Assembly: GCF_007741495.1 (NCBI RefSeq)
Contig: NZ_CP036262.1
Location: forward strand, 7,130,001-7,194,000
Direction: 5' to 3'
Origin: Roseimaritima multifibrata
GTDB taxonomy: Bacteria; Planctomycetota; Planctomycetia; Pirellulales; Pirellulaceae
DNA length: 64,000 nt
This document shows positions 26,987 to 34,959 of this stretch, one piece after another. The position numbers were made by a program, and so were the translations under genes. Below the pieces are notes generated by a model. That model saw only the letters and a program-made list of their open reading frames with translations. It was not told the DNA's origin and ran no database searches. Position 1 is the stretch's first letter. Each line of letters opens with the position of its first letter.

Positions 26987-28078
26987 ATGGAAGCCGGAAT
27001 TGTCGGCTTGCCCAATGTTGGCAAGAGCACTCTCTTTAATGCCCTGACCTCCAGTCAGTCGGCACAAAGTGCAAATTATCCGTTCTGCACCATCGAACCC
27101 AACGAAGGGATCGTAAGCGTTCCCGATGAACGGTTGCAGCGGATCACGAAGTACGTCCAGCCCAAAAAAGTCGTTCCTGCGATCCTAAAATTGGTCGACA
27201 TCGCGGGGATCGTTAAAGGAGCCAGCGAAGGGCAAGGCCTGGGTAATAAATTCCTCAGCCACATCCGCGAAGTCGATGCGATCATCCAAGTGGTCCGCTG
27301 CTTCGAAGACCCCGACGTGATCCACGTGGATGGGCACATCGATCCGATCTCCGATATGGAAACGATCGAAACCGAACTGATGTTGGCGGACATCGACATG
27401 CTCCAAACCGCCCTTCCCAAAGCGGAACGGGCCGCCCGCGGTGGCGATAAAGAAGCGATTTTACGCGTCGCAGGAATCGGAGCCTGTCTGGAACAACTTT
27501 CCAAAGACCTCCCGCTGCGGACCTTGGAAATGGACGAGAAAGAACGCAAAGCGATCAATAGCTTTGGGTTGATGACCGCCAAACCGATCCTCTACATCGC
27601 CAATGTCGATGAAGACGACCTCGAAGGTAAAGGCGAATTGGTGGAAAAAGTCCGCCAGTATGCAGCGGAACGAGGCACTAACGTCGTCCCCGTCTGTGCG
27701 AAACTGGAAGCCGAAATCGCAGAACTGGACGAAACCGATCGCCAGGAAATGCTCGATTCGGTCGGACTACCCGAACCGGCACTCCATCAGGTCGCCCGGG
27801 CCGCTTATGCAACGCTTGGCCTGCAAAGCTACTTTACCGCGGGCGTCCAAGAGGTCCGGGCTTGGACCACGCCGCTCAACGCGACCGCTCCCGAAGCGGC
27901 CGGTGTGATCCACTCCGACATGCAACGCGGATTCATCCGAGCCGAAGTCTATACGTTGGAAGACCTGGAAACCTACAAGGGCGAAAAGGAGATCCGCGAG
28001 GCGGGCAAATTACGCGTCGAGGGAAAGACCTACATCATGAAAGACGGCGACATCTGCCATTTCCGGTTTAGCGTCTAG
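26987..28078 (+). CDS. ychF: Obg-like ATPase YchF
   Basis: 363 residues, the usual length. A universally conserved P-loop ATPase of the Obg/TRAFAC class that binds ribosomes and acts in translation and stress response. G1 is GLPNVGKST at the N-terminus; G3 is [10 protein letters not shown]; the altered specificity motif is NVDE instead of NKxD, which accounts for preference for ATP. The coiled middle carries [15 protein letters not shown], and a TGS-like domain ends the protein ([19 protein letters not shown]). trpS follows after 47 bases, so the two may be co-transcribed. ATG at 26987. Confidence 0.97.
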   Translation: MEAGIVGLPNVGKSTLFNALTSSQSAQSANYPFCTIEPNEGIVSVPDERLQRITKYVQPKKVVPAILKLVDIAGIVKGASEGQGLGNKFLSHIREVDAIIQVVRCFEDPDVIHVDGHIDPISDMETIETELMLADIDMLQTALPKAERAARGGDKEAILRVAGIGACLEQLSKDLPLRTLEMDEKERKAINSFGLMTAKPILYIANVDEDDLEGKGELVEKVRQYAAERGTNVVPVCAKLEAEIAELDETDRQEMLDSVGLPEPALHQVARAAYATLGLQSYFTAGVQEVRAWTTPLNATAPEAAGVIHSDMQRGFIRAEVYTLEDLETYKGEKEIREAGKLRVEGKTYIMKDGDICHFRFSV

Positions 28079-28125
28079 AGAAAAAGGCCGAACCCCTTTT
28101 TAACATTTGATTTTGAGGAACTCCT

Positions 28126-29142
28126 GTGACTGCTCTGCCAGACGTGCTGTCTTTGATCCAACCGACGGCCGATCTTCACATCGGCAATTACTTTGGCGCG
28201 GTCGCCAATTGGGTCAAACTGCAAGATACCCACTCCTGCGTCTTCGGCATCGCCGACATGCACGCGATCACGATGCCTTACAACCCAGCCGACCTTCGCA
28301 CCAATACTCGGAATATGGTGATCGATCTGTTGGCTTGTGGCATCGACCCCGAGAAATCAACCCTCTTCATCCAGTCACTTGTCCCGGAACACTGCGAACT
28401 CTGCTGGATCCTCAGCTCGCAGTGCTCCTACGGCGAACTGTCTCGGATGACCCAGTTCAAAGACAAATCAAATAAACTTCAAAGCGAATCAGCGGATGAA
28501 TATGTTTCGGCGGGCTTGTTTACTTACCCCATCCTGCAAGCGGCGGACATCCTTGCCTATCGTCCCACCAGCGTCCCGGTCGGCAAAGACCAAGAACAAC
28601 ATCTCGAGCTCTCGCGCAGCATTGCACGACGCTTTAATCAACGCTTTGACACCGACTTCTTTCCAGAACCGAAGGCCCTGTACACCAAAACCCCCCGGAT
28701 CATGTCGCTGGCGCAGCCGACCTCAAAAATGAGCAAAAGTGCCGGCCTGAAACATTACATCGGGCTGTTCGAGGAAGAAAAGAGTATCCGCAAGAAAGTC
28801 AAATCCGCGGTCACCGACACCGGTGAAAAAGACCCGGCGGTCTACATGAGCCCCGGAGTCCAAAACCTATTTGAAATCCTTTGGGCGTGCGAAGCCCAGG
28901 AAGTCGCCGACCAATTAGAATCGGATTACAAAGCGGACCAACTAAAGTATTCGGAACTGAAAGGGGCCGTCGCCGACACCCTGGTCGAATTGACCGATCA
29001 ATTCCGCCAACGTCGCGATGAACTGCTTGCCGATTCAGATCATGTCGATGCGCAAGTCCGGGCGATGTCGGAGAAGGCTCGACAAATCGCAGCCGAAACC
29101 GTCAAAGGTGTTCGCAAACTGGCAGGATTCCCCGCACTTTAA
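28126..29142 (+). CDS. trpS: Tryptophanyl-tRNA synthetase
   Basis: 338 residues. Charges tRNA-Trp. Class I signature HIGN (about residues 17-21, within ADLHIGNYFGA) and KMSKS at 201-205. Conserved GIADMHAIT and SQCSYGELSRMTQFKDK blocks follow, and the length fits bacterial TrpS. GTG start at 28126 with GAGGA 6 bases upstream; no in-frame ATG is close. It follows ychF by 47 bases and is followed, after a palindromic repeat, by trpE and trpG, so tryptophan use and synthesis genes are neighbours. Confidence 0.97.
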   Translation: MTALPDVLSLIQPTADLHIGNYFGAVANWVKLQDTHSCVFGIADMHAITMPYNPADLRTNTRNMVIDLLACGIDPEKSTLFIQSLVPEHCELCWILSSQCSYGELSRMTQFKDKSNKLQSESADEYVSAGLFTYPILQAADILAYRPTSVPVGKDQEQHLELSRSIARRFNQRFDTDFFPEPKALYTKTPRIMSLAQPTSKMSKSAGLKHYIGLFEEEKSIRKKVKSAVTDTGEKDPAVYMSPGVQNLFEILWACEAQEVADQLESDYKADQLKYSELKGAVADTLVELTDQFRQRRDELLADSDHVDAQVRAMSEKARQIAAETVKGVRKLAGFPAL

Positions 29143-29182
29143 CCCAAAGCGTAGCGGACTGTCGTTTTAATGGGAGCGGAAA

Positions 29183-29250
29183 AGGAATGTAGCCTTTCGC
29201 TCCGCGAAAGTAGCTTCAAGAGAACGTTCTTTCGCAGAGCGACGTAAAAC
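29183..29250. repeat. Dispersed palindrome, family B (copy 2)
   Basis: Contains TGTAGCCTTTCGCTCCGC then GAAAGTAGCTTCAAGAGAAC then GTTCTTTCGC. The left arm is nearly identical to the copies at 18121 and 43915; the right arm is degenerate. It lies between trpS and trpE (29143-29342). Confidence 0.8.
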
Positions 29251-29342
29251 AAACACATGGCGAATGATTTCCCGCAGTGGGTCACGCCCCCCCGCTTCAT
29301 CCTCCCTTTTAAGGAGGGGCGTGAAGGCTGCTAGATCCCCAA

Positions 29343-30842
29343 ATGTCAAACTCCAGACGACCGAAAGTTACGACAACCGTGAACTTACCCGCCGAAACCC
29401 AACTGGATTTCTCTTGGTTGAAACGTAAGCCAAGCGAGTGCGAAGTCGGCGTCGACATCGATTTCTACAAGCTGTTCTATGCGCTGAAATCCAATTTCAG
29501 CTGCAGCTATTTCTTTGAATCGCTAGAACTGCCCAGGCACCAAGACCGGTACTTCACAACCGGCTTTGACCCGCTGGTCCAGTTCATCGCCCGCGGGAAC
29601 CAATTGACCATCCGGGGCGACGCCGAATCGATCCAGCGGATAACCGGCCAGCAAGGAACCCCGATCGAAAAGGGCTCCTGCGAAGTCATCGTCGACCTGG
29701 AAGGGCAAAGCGAGAATCCCTATGAATACCTCAAACGTCAGATTCCGCTTGAACGTCTGGGGCGAACGCACCAAGGTGGTTTAATCGGTTACTTCTGCTA
29801 CGAATCGGTCAACTACTTTGAACCGGCGATCAAACTGGAAGAGCACGCCGATTACCCGACATTCCACCTGGGACTGTATACCGATGGATTGATCCTCGAT
29901 AACGAAACCGGGATCTGCCACTATTACACCTACCACGAAGATCGGATGGACCAAGTCCGTCCGCTACTGGACGGACTGGACGATATCTCGATCCCAACCC
30001 GTTTGGATTCAGTCAAGGTTCTTGGGAATAGCGAAACACGCGAAGAACATACGACAGCGATCAACAACACGCTGGACGAAGTCAAAGCAGGCAACACGTT
30101 CCAAGCCGAAGTCGGCTTCAAGACGTTGTATAAGATCCAAGGGGACAAGATCGCGGTCTATGACCGACTGCGGCAGATCAATCCCAGCCCTTACATGTTT
30201 TATGTCGTTTTTGACGATGTGGAACTGATGGGGGCCAGCCCTGAAATCCTGATCGCCAATACCGGGCCGGCCGTCCTGACCACGCCGACTGCAGGAACGA
30301 CCGGACGGAGCGAAGACCCTGACGAAGATCGTCGACTGGCAAGAGCCTTGTTGACCGATGCCAAAGAGATCGCCGAACACAACATGTTGGTCGACCTGCA
30401 TCGCAATGACCTCTCACGCGTCTGCCGAATCGGTACCGTCCGGATCGCCAGCCTGATGTACTTGATCCGCTTCAGCCACGTCCAACACATCGTCAGCGAC
30501 GTGGTGGGGGAATTGTCAGCCGACCAAACGGCGTACGACCTGCTGGCGGCGATTCTTCCCGGAGGCGTTGTTTCGGGAGCTCCCAAAATTGAAACGATGA
30601 AAATCATCGATCGCAACGAGAACACCCCCCGCGGTCCGTACGGTGGTGCCGTGGGGCGGTTTAGCTTTAATGGCGACAGCACTTTCTGCCTCCCCATTCG
30701 CAGCCTATTCTGCAAAGGGGACGAATGCTTCACACAAACATGCAGCGGAGTGGTGCTCGATTCAAACGCTGAAAACGAGTACCGCGAACTGACTCGCAAA
30801 CTAGCTGCAATGCAACAAACTTTGCAGGAGTTAAGCCAATGA
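29343..30842 (+). CDS. trpE: Anthranilate synthase component I
   Basis: 499 residues. Converts chorismate with ammonia (from TrpG) to anthranilate, the first committed step of tryptophan synthesis. The chorismate-binding domain shows ATPTAGTTGR-type and LVDLHRNDLSRVC blocks, SHVQHIVSDV, LPGGVVSGAPKIETM and YGGAVGRFSFNGD. Near the N-terminus, SYFFESLE at about 55-62 matches the site that binds feedback tryptophan in TrpE (LLES), so the enzyme is probably inhibited by tryptophan and is TrpE, not PabB. The stop overlaps the trpG start by 4 bases (ATGA), implying translational coupling. ATG at 29343. Confidence 0.93.
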   Translation: MSNSRRPKVTTTVNLPAETQLDFSWLKRKPSECEVGVDIDFYKLFYALKSNFSCSYFFESLELPRHQDRYFTTGFDPLVQFIARGNQLTIRGDAESIQRITGQQGTPIEKGSCEVIVDLEGQSENPYEYLKRQIPLERLGRTHQGGLIGYFCYESVNYFEPAIKLEEHADYPTFHLGLYTDGLILDNETGICHYYTYHEDRMDQVRPLLDGLDDISIPTRLDSVKVLGNSETREEHTTAINNTLDEVKAGNTFQAEVGFKTLYKIQGDKIAVYDRLRQINPSPYMFYVVFDDVELMGASPEILIANTGPAVLTTPTAGTTGRSEDPDEDRRLARALLTDAKEIAEHNMLVDLHRNDLSRVCRIGTVRIASLMYLIRFSHVQHIVSDVVGELSADQTAYDLLAAILPGGVVSGAPKIETMKIIDRNENTPRGPYGGAVGRFSFNGDSTFCLPIRSLFCKGDECFTQTCSGVVLDSNAENEYRELTRKLAAMQQTLQELSQ

Positions 30843-31486
30843 TTCGTCTGCTACTGATCGACAACTTTGATTCGTTTACGTTCAACCTGTTGCACCTGTT
30901 CGGAGAACTTCCCGATGTGGAAGTCACCGTCCGTCGCAACAACGAACCGTTCCTGGAAGATATTAGCGCCGGGAAATACGACGCCATCGTCATCAGCCCC
31001 GGCCCCGGATCGCCCGACGACAAAGCTTACTTTGGCAATTGCGAACAAACGATCAAACGGTTTGGACCATCGGGAATCCCGATCCTCGGCGTCTGCCTGG
31101 GCTTCCAAGGAATCGCGTTGGCATTCGGAGCCAAACTGAAACGCGCCCCCTACCCGATGCACGGGAAAACAACCGGTCTGCGAATCACTCAGCCAGACGA
31201 CCTGCTGGCAGAAATCCCAGACGACACCCCGGTCATGCGGTACCATTCAATCATGATCGACCGCGATCAACCGTTCCCCGAATCGTTGATCGTAACAGGC
31301 GAAACAACGCCCGGCGAATTGTGCCTGGAACAAAATGGCCCGGAAATCATGGCGTTCCGGCATGCAACCCTGCCGATCTACGGAGTCCAATTCCATCCCG
31401 AATCCTTCGGAACCGAATGTGGAACGGATATCGCCAAACATTTTGTTGCAATCGCCCAACAACGACTGGCAGCCAAGCAAGGCTGA
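30839..31486 (+). CDS. trpG: Anthranilate synthase glutamine amidotransferase subunit
   Basis: 215 residues. A class I glutamine amidotransferase that supplies ammonia to TrpE. The catalytic triad is visible: Cys 86 in GVCLGFQ, and His 186 with Glu 188 in QFHPES. The N-terminus is LLLIDNFDSFTFNL, and SPGPGSPDD precedes the catalytic elbow. It overlaps trpE by 4 bases. PabA cannot be fully excluded, since some bacteria share one subunit between the two pathways, but the coupling to a TrpE with a feedback motif makes TrpG the likelier name. Confidence 0.93.
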   Translation: MIRLLLIDNFDSFTFNLLHLFGELPDVEVTVRRNNEPFLEDISAGKYDAIVISPGPGSPDDKAYFGNCEQTIKRFGPSGIPILGVCLGFQGIALAFGAKLKRAPYPMHGKTTGLRITQPDDLLAEIPDDTPVMRYHSIMIDRDQPFPESLIVTGETTPGELCLEQNGPEIMAFRHATLPIYGVQFHPESFGTECGTDIAKHFVAIAQQRLAAKQG

Positions 31487-31557
31487 ACCTCCGTAAACGT
31501 TCCCTCACACGTCCCAAGCGAACGCCCATCCCAACACCGGGGTAAGCCAGAAAAGAC

Positions 31558-32820
31558 ATGAGCAATCGCATCGGTCCTCCGAAATTCGCATGGATGGATA
31601 AGCGGTTGCAGCAGTGGGATGATGTGCAACTGAAACGGCAACTGCGCCCCGTGCAAGCTGACGGCATGACGGTCATTGGCGAAGATGGCAAACCGCGAAT
31701 CAACTTTGGCTCGAATGACTACCTCGGCCTAGCAGCCGAAAACTACTCGGACAGTGTCGCCACGTCTGCTTCCACAGACGCGGACATGCCGGACGAAGCG
31801 AGTTCCGGCGAAGACCATTCGGTCGACAGCAGCATCCGGACAACACTCCGCAAAGGAAGCGGATCCAGTCAGCTTGTTTGTGGTTACACCGAACAACATG
31901 CTCGCTTCGCTGCCGAACTTGCTGCCTGGGAACAAACCGAAGCGGTCGCCCTCTACAGTTCCGGATATGCAGCCTGCAGCGGTGTCGTTTCGGCTTTGGC
32001 CAGACGAGGCGATTTAATCCTGAGCGATGCTTTCAATCACGCCAGTCTGATCGATGGCTGCCGATTATCAAAAGCCGAGCGGTTCGTTTACCCGCACTGC
32101 GATGTCGCTGCCGTCGCCGCTTTGCTTCAGCACCACCGCAAGCGTTTCCAAAACGTTTGGATCATCACCGACAGCGTCTTCAGTATGGATGGCGACATCG
32201 CCCCCCTTTCCGACCTTGTCGATCTTGCGATTCGTTTTGATGCCACCATGATCGTCGACGAAGCCCACGCAACGGGAGTCTTAGGGAACGACGGGAGCGG
32301 AGCCTGCAAGGCATTGGGCGTCAAGGAAATGGTCGACATCCGCATCGGCACCCTCAGCAAAGCGTTTGGAGTTCAAGGCGGATTCGTCGCAGGGCCTCAG
32401 GTCGTGATCGATTACTTGCTGAACACGTCGCGACCGTTGATCTACAGCACGTCGCCATCGCCGCTAACCATTCAAATCGCCGCCCAGCATCTTCATGAGA
32501 TCCAAACCAATGCAGCGCGACGTTATCGCCTTGCGGAGGTCAGCAGGCGGTTAAGAAGCAAACTGCAAGCGGCAAACCTGCTTTCGACCCTTTTCACGGC
32601 GTTGGAAAGTCGAATCCCGATCCATCCGATTCGGATCGGTTCGGCCGAAAAGACCATCGCAATCGCCAACCAACTATGGGATCGCGGTTTCTACGTCCCC
32701 GCCATTCGCCCCCCCACGGTCCCCGAGGGGACAAGTCGGCTAAGAATCAGCCTATCGGCGGCCCATACCGATTCCCAAATCGACGCTCTAGCGGACGAAC
32801 TCCAAAGCCTGCTCGGCTAA
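31558..32820 (+). CDS. PLP-dependent alpha-oxoamine synthase (BioF/KBL family)
   Basis: 420 residues. The family condenses an amino acid with an acyl-CoA: 8-amino-7-oxononanoate synthase in biotin synthesis, or glycine C-acetyltransferase. Landmarks are NFGSNDYLGLA (about 49-59), SGSSQLVCGYTEQH (about 101-114), DEAHATG at 234-240, and Lys 268 in GTLSKAFG, which binds PLP. Odd point: the segment between NDYLGLA and GSGSSQL is about 41 residues, 10-15 longer than usual, and rich in Ser, Asp, Ala and Thr (about 62-98). Other biotin genes are not present, so the exact reaction is open. ATG at 31558. Confidence 0.85.
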   Translation: MSNRIGPPKFAWMDKRLQQWDDVQLKRQLRPVQADGMTVIGEDGKPRINFGSNDYLGLAAENYSDSVATSASTDADMPDEASSGEDHSVDSSIRTTLRKGSGSSQLVCGYTEQHARFAAELAAWEQTEAVALYSSGYAACSGVVSALARRGDLILSDAFNHASLIDGCRLSKAERFVYPHCDVAAVAALLQHHRKRFQNVWIITDSVFSMDGDIAPLSDLVDLAIRFDATMIVDEAHATGVLGNDGSGACKALGVKEMVDIRIGTLSKAFGVQGGFVAGPQVVIDYLLNTSRPLIYSTSPSPLTIQIAAQHLHEIQTNAARRYRLAEVSRRLRSKLQAANLLSTLFTALESRIPIHPIRIGSAEKTIAIANQLWDRGFYVPAIRPPTVPEGTSRLRISLSAAHTDSQIDALADELQSLLG

Positions 32821-33159
32821 CGTCCTTGCTAGCAATGATTCCGGTGTGGAGGGGGGGTAACTTCTCAGCTCCCGGGGCGTGCGCTCCTTTAAACCGGTCT
32901 CCGCGAAATCTGCGAAAGCGATTGACGGTCGCTCAGTGCTAGAAAACCGCCCAAACCGCACATCCCCCACAACGGTCACCGGCGAACCCCCTGCAGATTA
33001 ACTATTTTCTCAAAACTAAGGCAAAGTCTGGCACATTTTCTTGACGCAGCCGATCAGACTTCTTAGCTTAAAAGTGGCTTGTGTTGCCTATTCTGTCATT
33101 AAAGATGATTTATCGAGCCAAGTACACCCTTCCTTCTTTTCCATTCCGAGGTGTTTCAT
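32821..33159. other. Intergenic region before DUF1559 copy 4
   Basis: About 340 bases with no gene. A possible sigma70 promoter (33041-33069) is listed separately; otherwise I see nothing. Confidence 0.45.
33041..33069 (+). promoter_or_regulatory. Possible sigma70-type promoter of DUF1559 copy 4
   Basis: TTGACG (5 of 6 consensus), a 17-base spacer and TAGCTT (3 of 6). It lies about 90 bases before the chosen ATG. Eye-read and weak in the -10. Confidence 0.3.
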
Positions 33160-34188
33160 ATGTATCGGTCCGTACCCTTTTCGCAGCCGAATTCGAAAAA
33201 GCGCGGTTTTACGCTCGTCGAATTGCTGGTTGTCATCGCTATCATTGGAGTCCTGGTAGGGCTTCTGCTTCCCGCTGTCCAAGCGGCCCGCGAAGCAGCT
33301 CGTAGAATGTCCTGCGGCAACAACCTGAAACAGTTGGGGCTAGCACTTCATAACTATCACGACACCTTCGGCACCTTTCCACCCAGTGCGATCTGGGGTC
33401 CGGGAGATCCTCCCTACACCCTGCCATACCATCACACCTGGAACGAAATGATTCTGCCATTCGTGGAGCAACAACCGCTTTACGATAGCACCAATCGCCT
33501 CCTTCCCGTCTGGGGACAGCCGATCGTTGAAGCGCAAGTTGCGTTTTTGCGTTGCCCATCCGACGGTGGTCGCTGGGAACTATCGGAGACCCACAATATC
33601 GCGGTGACCAACTACGCTGGCTGCGAAGGTTATCACTGGTGGGAAACAGGCACTGCTGGAAACAGCGCACCATGGAACACCTTTGGCGATCCAATCACCA
33701 AAAACGCAGACATCATGGGCCTGTTCACATCCAACCGAACACGGCGGATGTCGGACGTCACTGACGGATTGTCCAACACGCTTGTAGTTGCCGAAACCGA
33801 CTCGATGGGCTTTGGCGGCGGACCGATCCGAACCGTGGGCACCGGAGCCCGTCGTACAGGAACCCCTGTCTTCCGCGGTGCATTTGTCGCTGCCGGTGTT
33901 AATGGCTGGGCTGGAAACGAAGGAGGCGGCCAGCGAGTCGTCAATCCCGATGGCACTCCAAAGGCTAGCAATGGCTGGTGGAAAAACCACGTCTATCCAC
34001 CAACCTTCATCTCGGCTTGGGGTCCCAACGCTGACTGGCCAGGTCCTTCCAGCTACCATCCTTCCGGACTACAGGCTGCCTACGGCGACGGAAGCGTCGG
34101 CTTCCTATCCGAAACCATCGATTACGGTACTTGGTTGAAAATGACCAGCATCAAAGATGGCCACACTTACAACGATCCTCGTAACTAA
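33160..34188 (+). CDS. DUF1559 prepilin-like protein (copy 4)
   Basis: 342 residues from the ATG at 33160, which has GAGG 8 bases upstream; a GTG at 33151 is in frame but overlaps that site. The signal [18 protein letters not shown] carries the canonical Gly, then [18 protein letters not shown] (Ser-Cys-Gly instead of Gln-Cys-Ser). The C-terminal motif is [19 protein letters not shown] followed by SETID. A 47-residue lipoprotein gene starts 17 bases after its stop and the pair ends in a terminator. Confidence 0.93.
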   Translation: MYRSVPFSQPNSKKRGFTLVELLVVIAIIGVLVGLLLPAVQAAREAARRMSCGNNLKQLGLALHNYHDTFGTFPPSAIWGPGDPPYTLPYHHTWNEMILPFVEQQPLYDSTNRLLPVWGQPIVEAQVAFLRCPSDGGRWELSETHNIAVTNYAGCEGYHWWETGTAGNSAPWNTFGDPITKNADIMGLFTSNRTRRMSDVTDGLSNTLVVAETDSMGFGGGPIRTVGTGARRTGTPVFRGAFVAAGVNGWAGNEGGGQRVVNPDGTPKASNGWWKNHVYPPTFISAWGPNADWPGPSSYHPSGLQAAYGDGSVGFLSETIDYGTWLKMTSIKDGHTYNDPRN

Positions 34189-34205
34189 ACCGGAGTCCTT
34201 TCTGA

Positions 34206-34349
34206 ATGCGTTTCTTCATGCTTCTCACCTTGGCTTTTTTCTCTTACCTAGTCGCACCTGGCTGTGGGGACGGACGCCCCGATCCACGCGCCAACCCCGA
34301 CTTTGACGAAGAAGCCTTTAATGACCCTAGCGCTGTCAAACTAAACTAG
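34206..34349 (+). CDS. Very small lipoprotein downstream of DUF1559 copy 4
   Basis: A 47-residue protein. ATG at 34206 has GGAG about 9 bases upstream. Signal: MRFFMLLTLAFFSYLV, then APGC at Cys 20 as a plausible lipobox. The mature part is 28 residues, acidic, with DGRPDPRANPDFDEEAFND. It starts 17 bases after DUF1559 copy 4 and is followed 21 bases later by a terminator, so the two form one transcript. This is the third such pair in the window. Function unknown. Confidence 0.68.
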   Translation: MRFFMLLTLAFFSYLVAPGCGDGRPDPRANPDFDEEAFNDPSAVKLN

Positions 34350-34370
34350 AGTCACGGATTCAAGAGAGAA

Positions 34371-34405
34371 ACGGTCGCTGGCATGATTGCCAGCGGCCGT
34401 TTTTT
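34371..34405 (+). terminator. Terminator after the DUF1559 copy 4/lipoprotein pair
   Basis: A stem of about 13 bp with one wobble pair (ACGGTCGCTGGCA with TGCCAGCGGCCGT), a short loop and TTTTTT. Confidence 0.85.
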
Positions 34406-34427
34406 CGTTTGCGTAGGCCGGCCGGTA

Positions 34428-34942
34428 CAACTTTTCCTAGCGGCAGGACGCGAGCCTTCCGGCCACGTCAACTATTCCAAAACCGCAAAGGGCCGGACGG
34501 CTTGCGCCGTTCCGCTAAGAATGTGAGTGACAACTTTTCCTAGCGGCAGAGCGCGAGTCTTCCGGCCACGTCAACTATTCCAAAACCGCAAAAGGCCGGA
34601 CGGCTTGCGCCGTTCCGCTAAGAATGTGAGTGACAACTTTTCCTAGCGGCGGGACGCGAGCCTTCCGGCCACGTCAACTATTCCAAAACCGCGAAGGGCC
34701 GGACGGCTTGCGCCGTTCCGCTAAGAAAGTGAGTGACGGCTTTTCCTAGCGGCAGAGCGCAAGTCTTCCGGCCACGTCAACTATTCCAGAACCGCAAAGG
34801 GCCGGACGGCTTGCGCCGTTCCGCTAAGAATGTGAGTGACAACTTTTCCTAGCGGCGGGACGCGAGCCTTCCGGCCACGTCAACTATTCCAAAACCGCAA
34901 AGGGCCGGACGGCTTGCGCCGTTCCGCTAAGAAAGTGAGTGA
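34428..34942. repeat. Five tandem 103-bp palindromic units (family A array)
   Basis: Five head-to-tail copies of exactly 103 bases, starting at 34428, 34531, 34634, 34737 and 34840, with a broken sixth beginning at 34943. Each unit is itself an imperfect inverted repeat: left arm TCCTAGCGGC to CTTCCGGCC, a constant centre ACGTCAACTATTCCAAAACC, right arm GGCCGGACGGCTTGCGCC to TTCCGCTAAGA. The units differ at only a few positions (for example AGGACG/AGAGCG/GGGACG). The array lies between two convergent genes, directly after the FHA-sigma54 gene. Single related copies are at 9885 and 12161. It is not a CRISPR array: there are no unique spacers. Confidence 0.95.
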
Positions 34943-34959
34943 CGGCTTTTCCTTGCCGA

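Noticed and set aside
33024-33050. Possible sigma54 promoter (TGGCAC then CTTGACGC)
   Set aside because: The GC of the -12 element is not in the required spacing; the sigma70-like reading at 33041 is a better fit.
34428-34942. Possible CRISPR array
   Set aside because: Units are 103 bases, contiguous and nearly identical with no unique spacers, and there are no cas genes.
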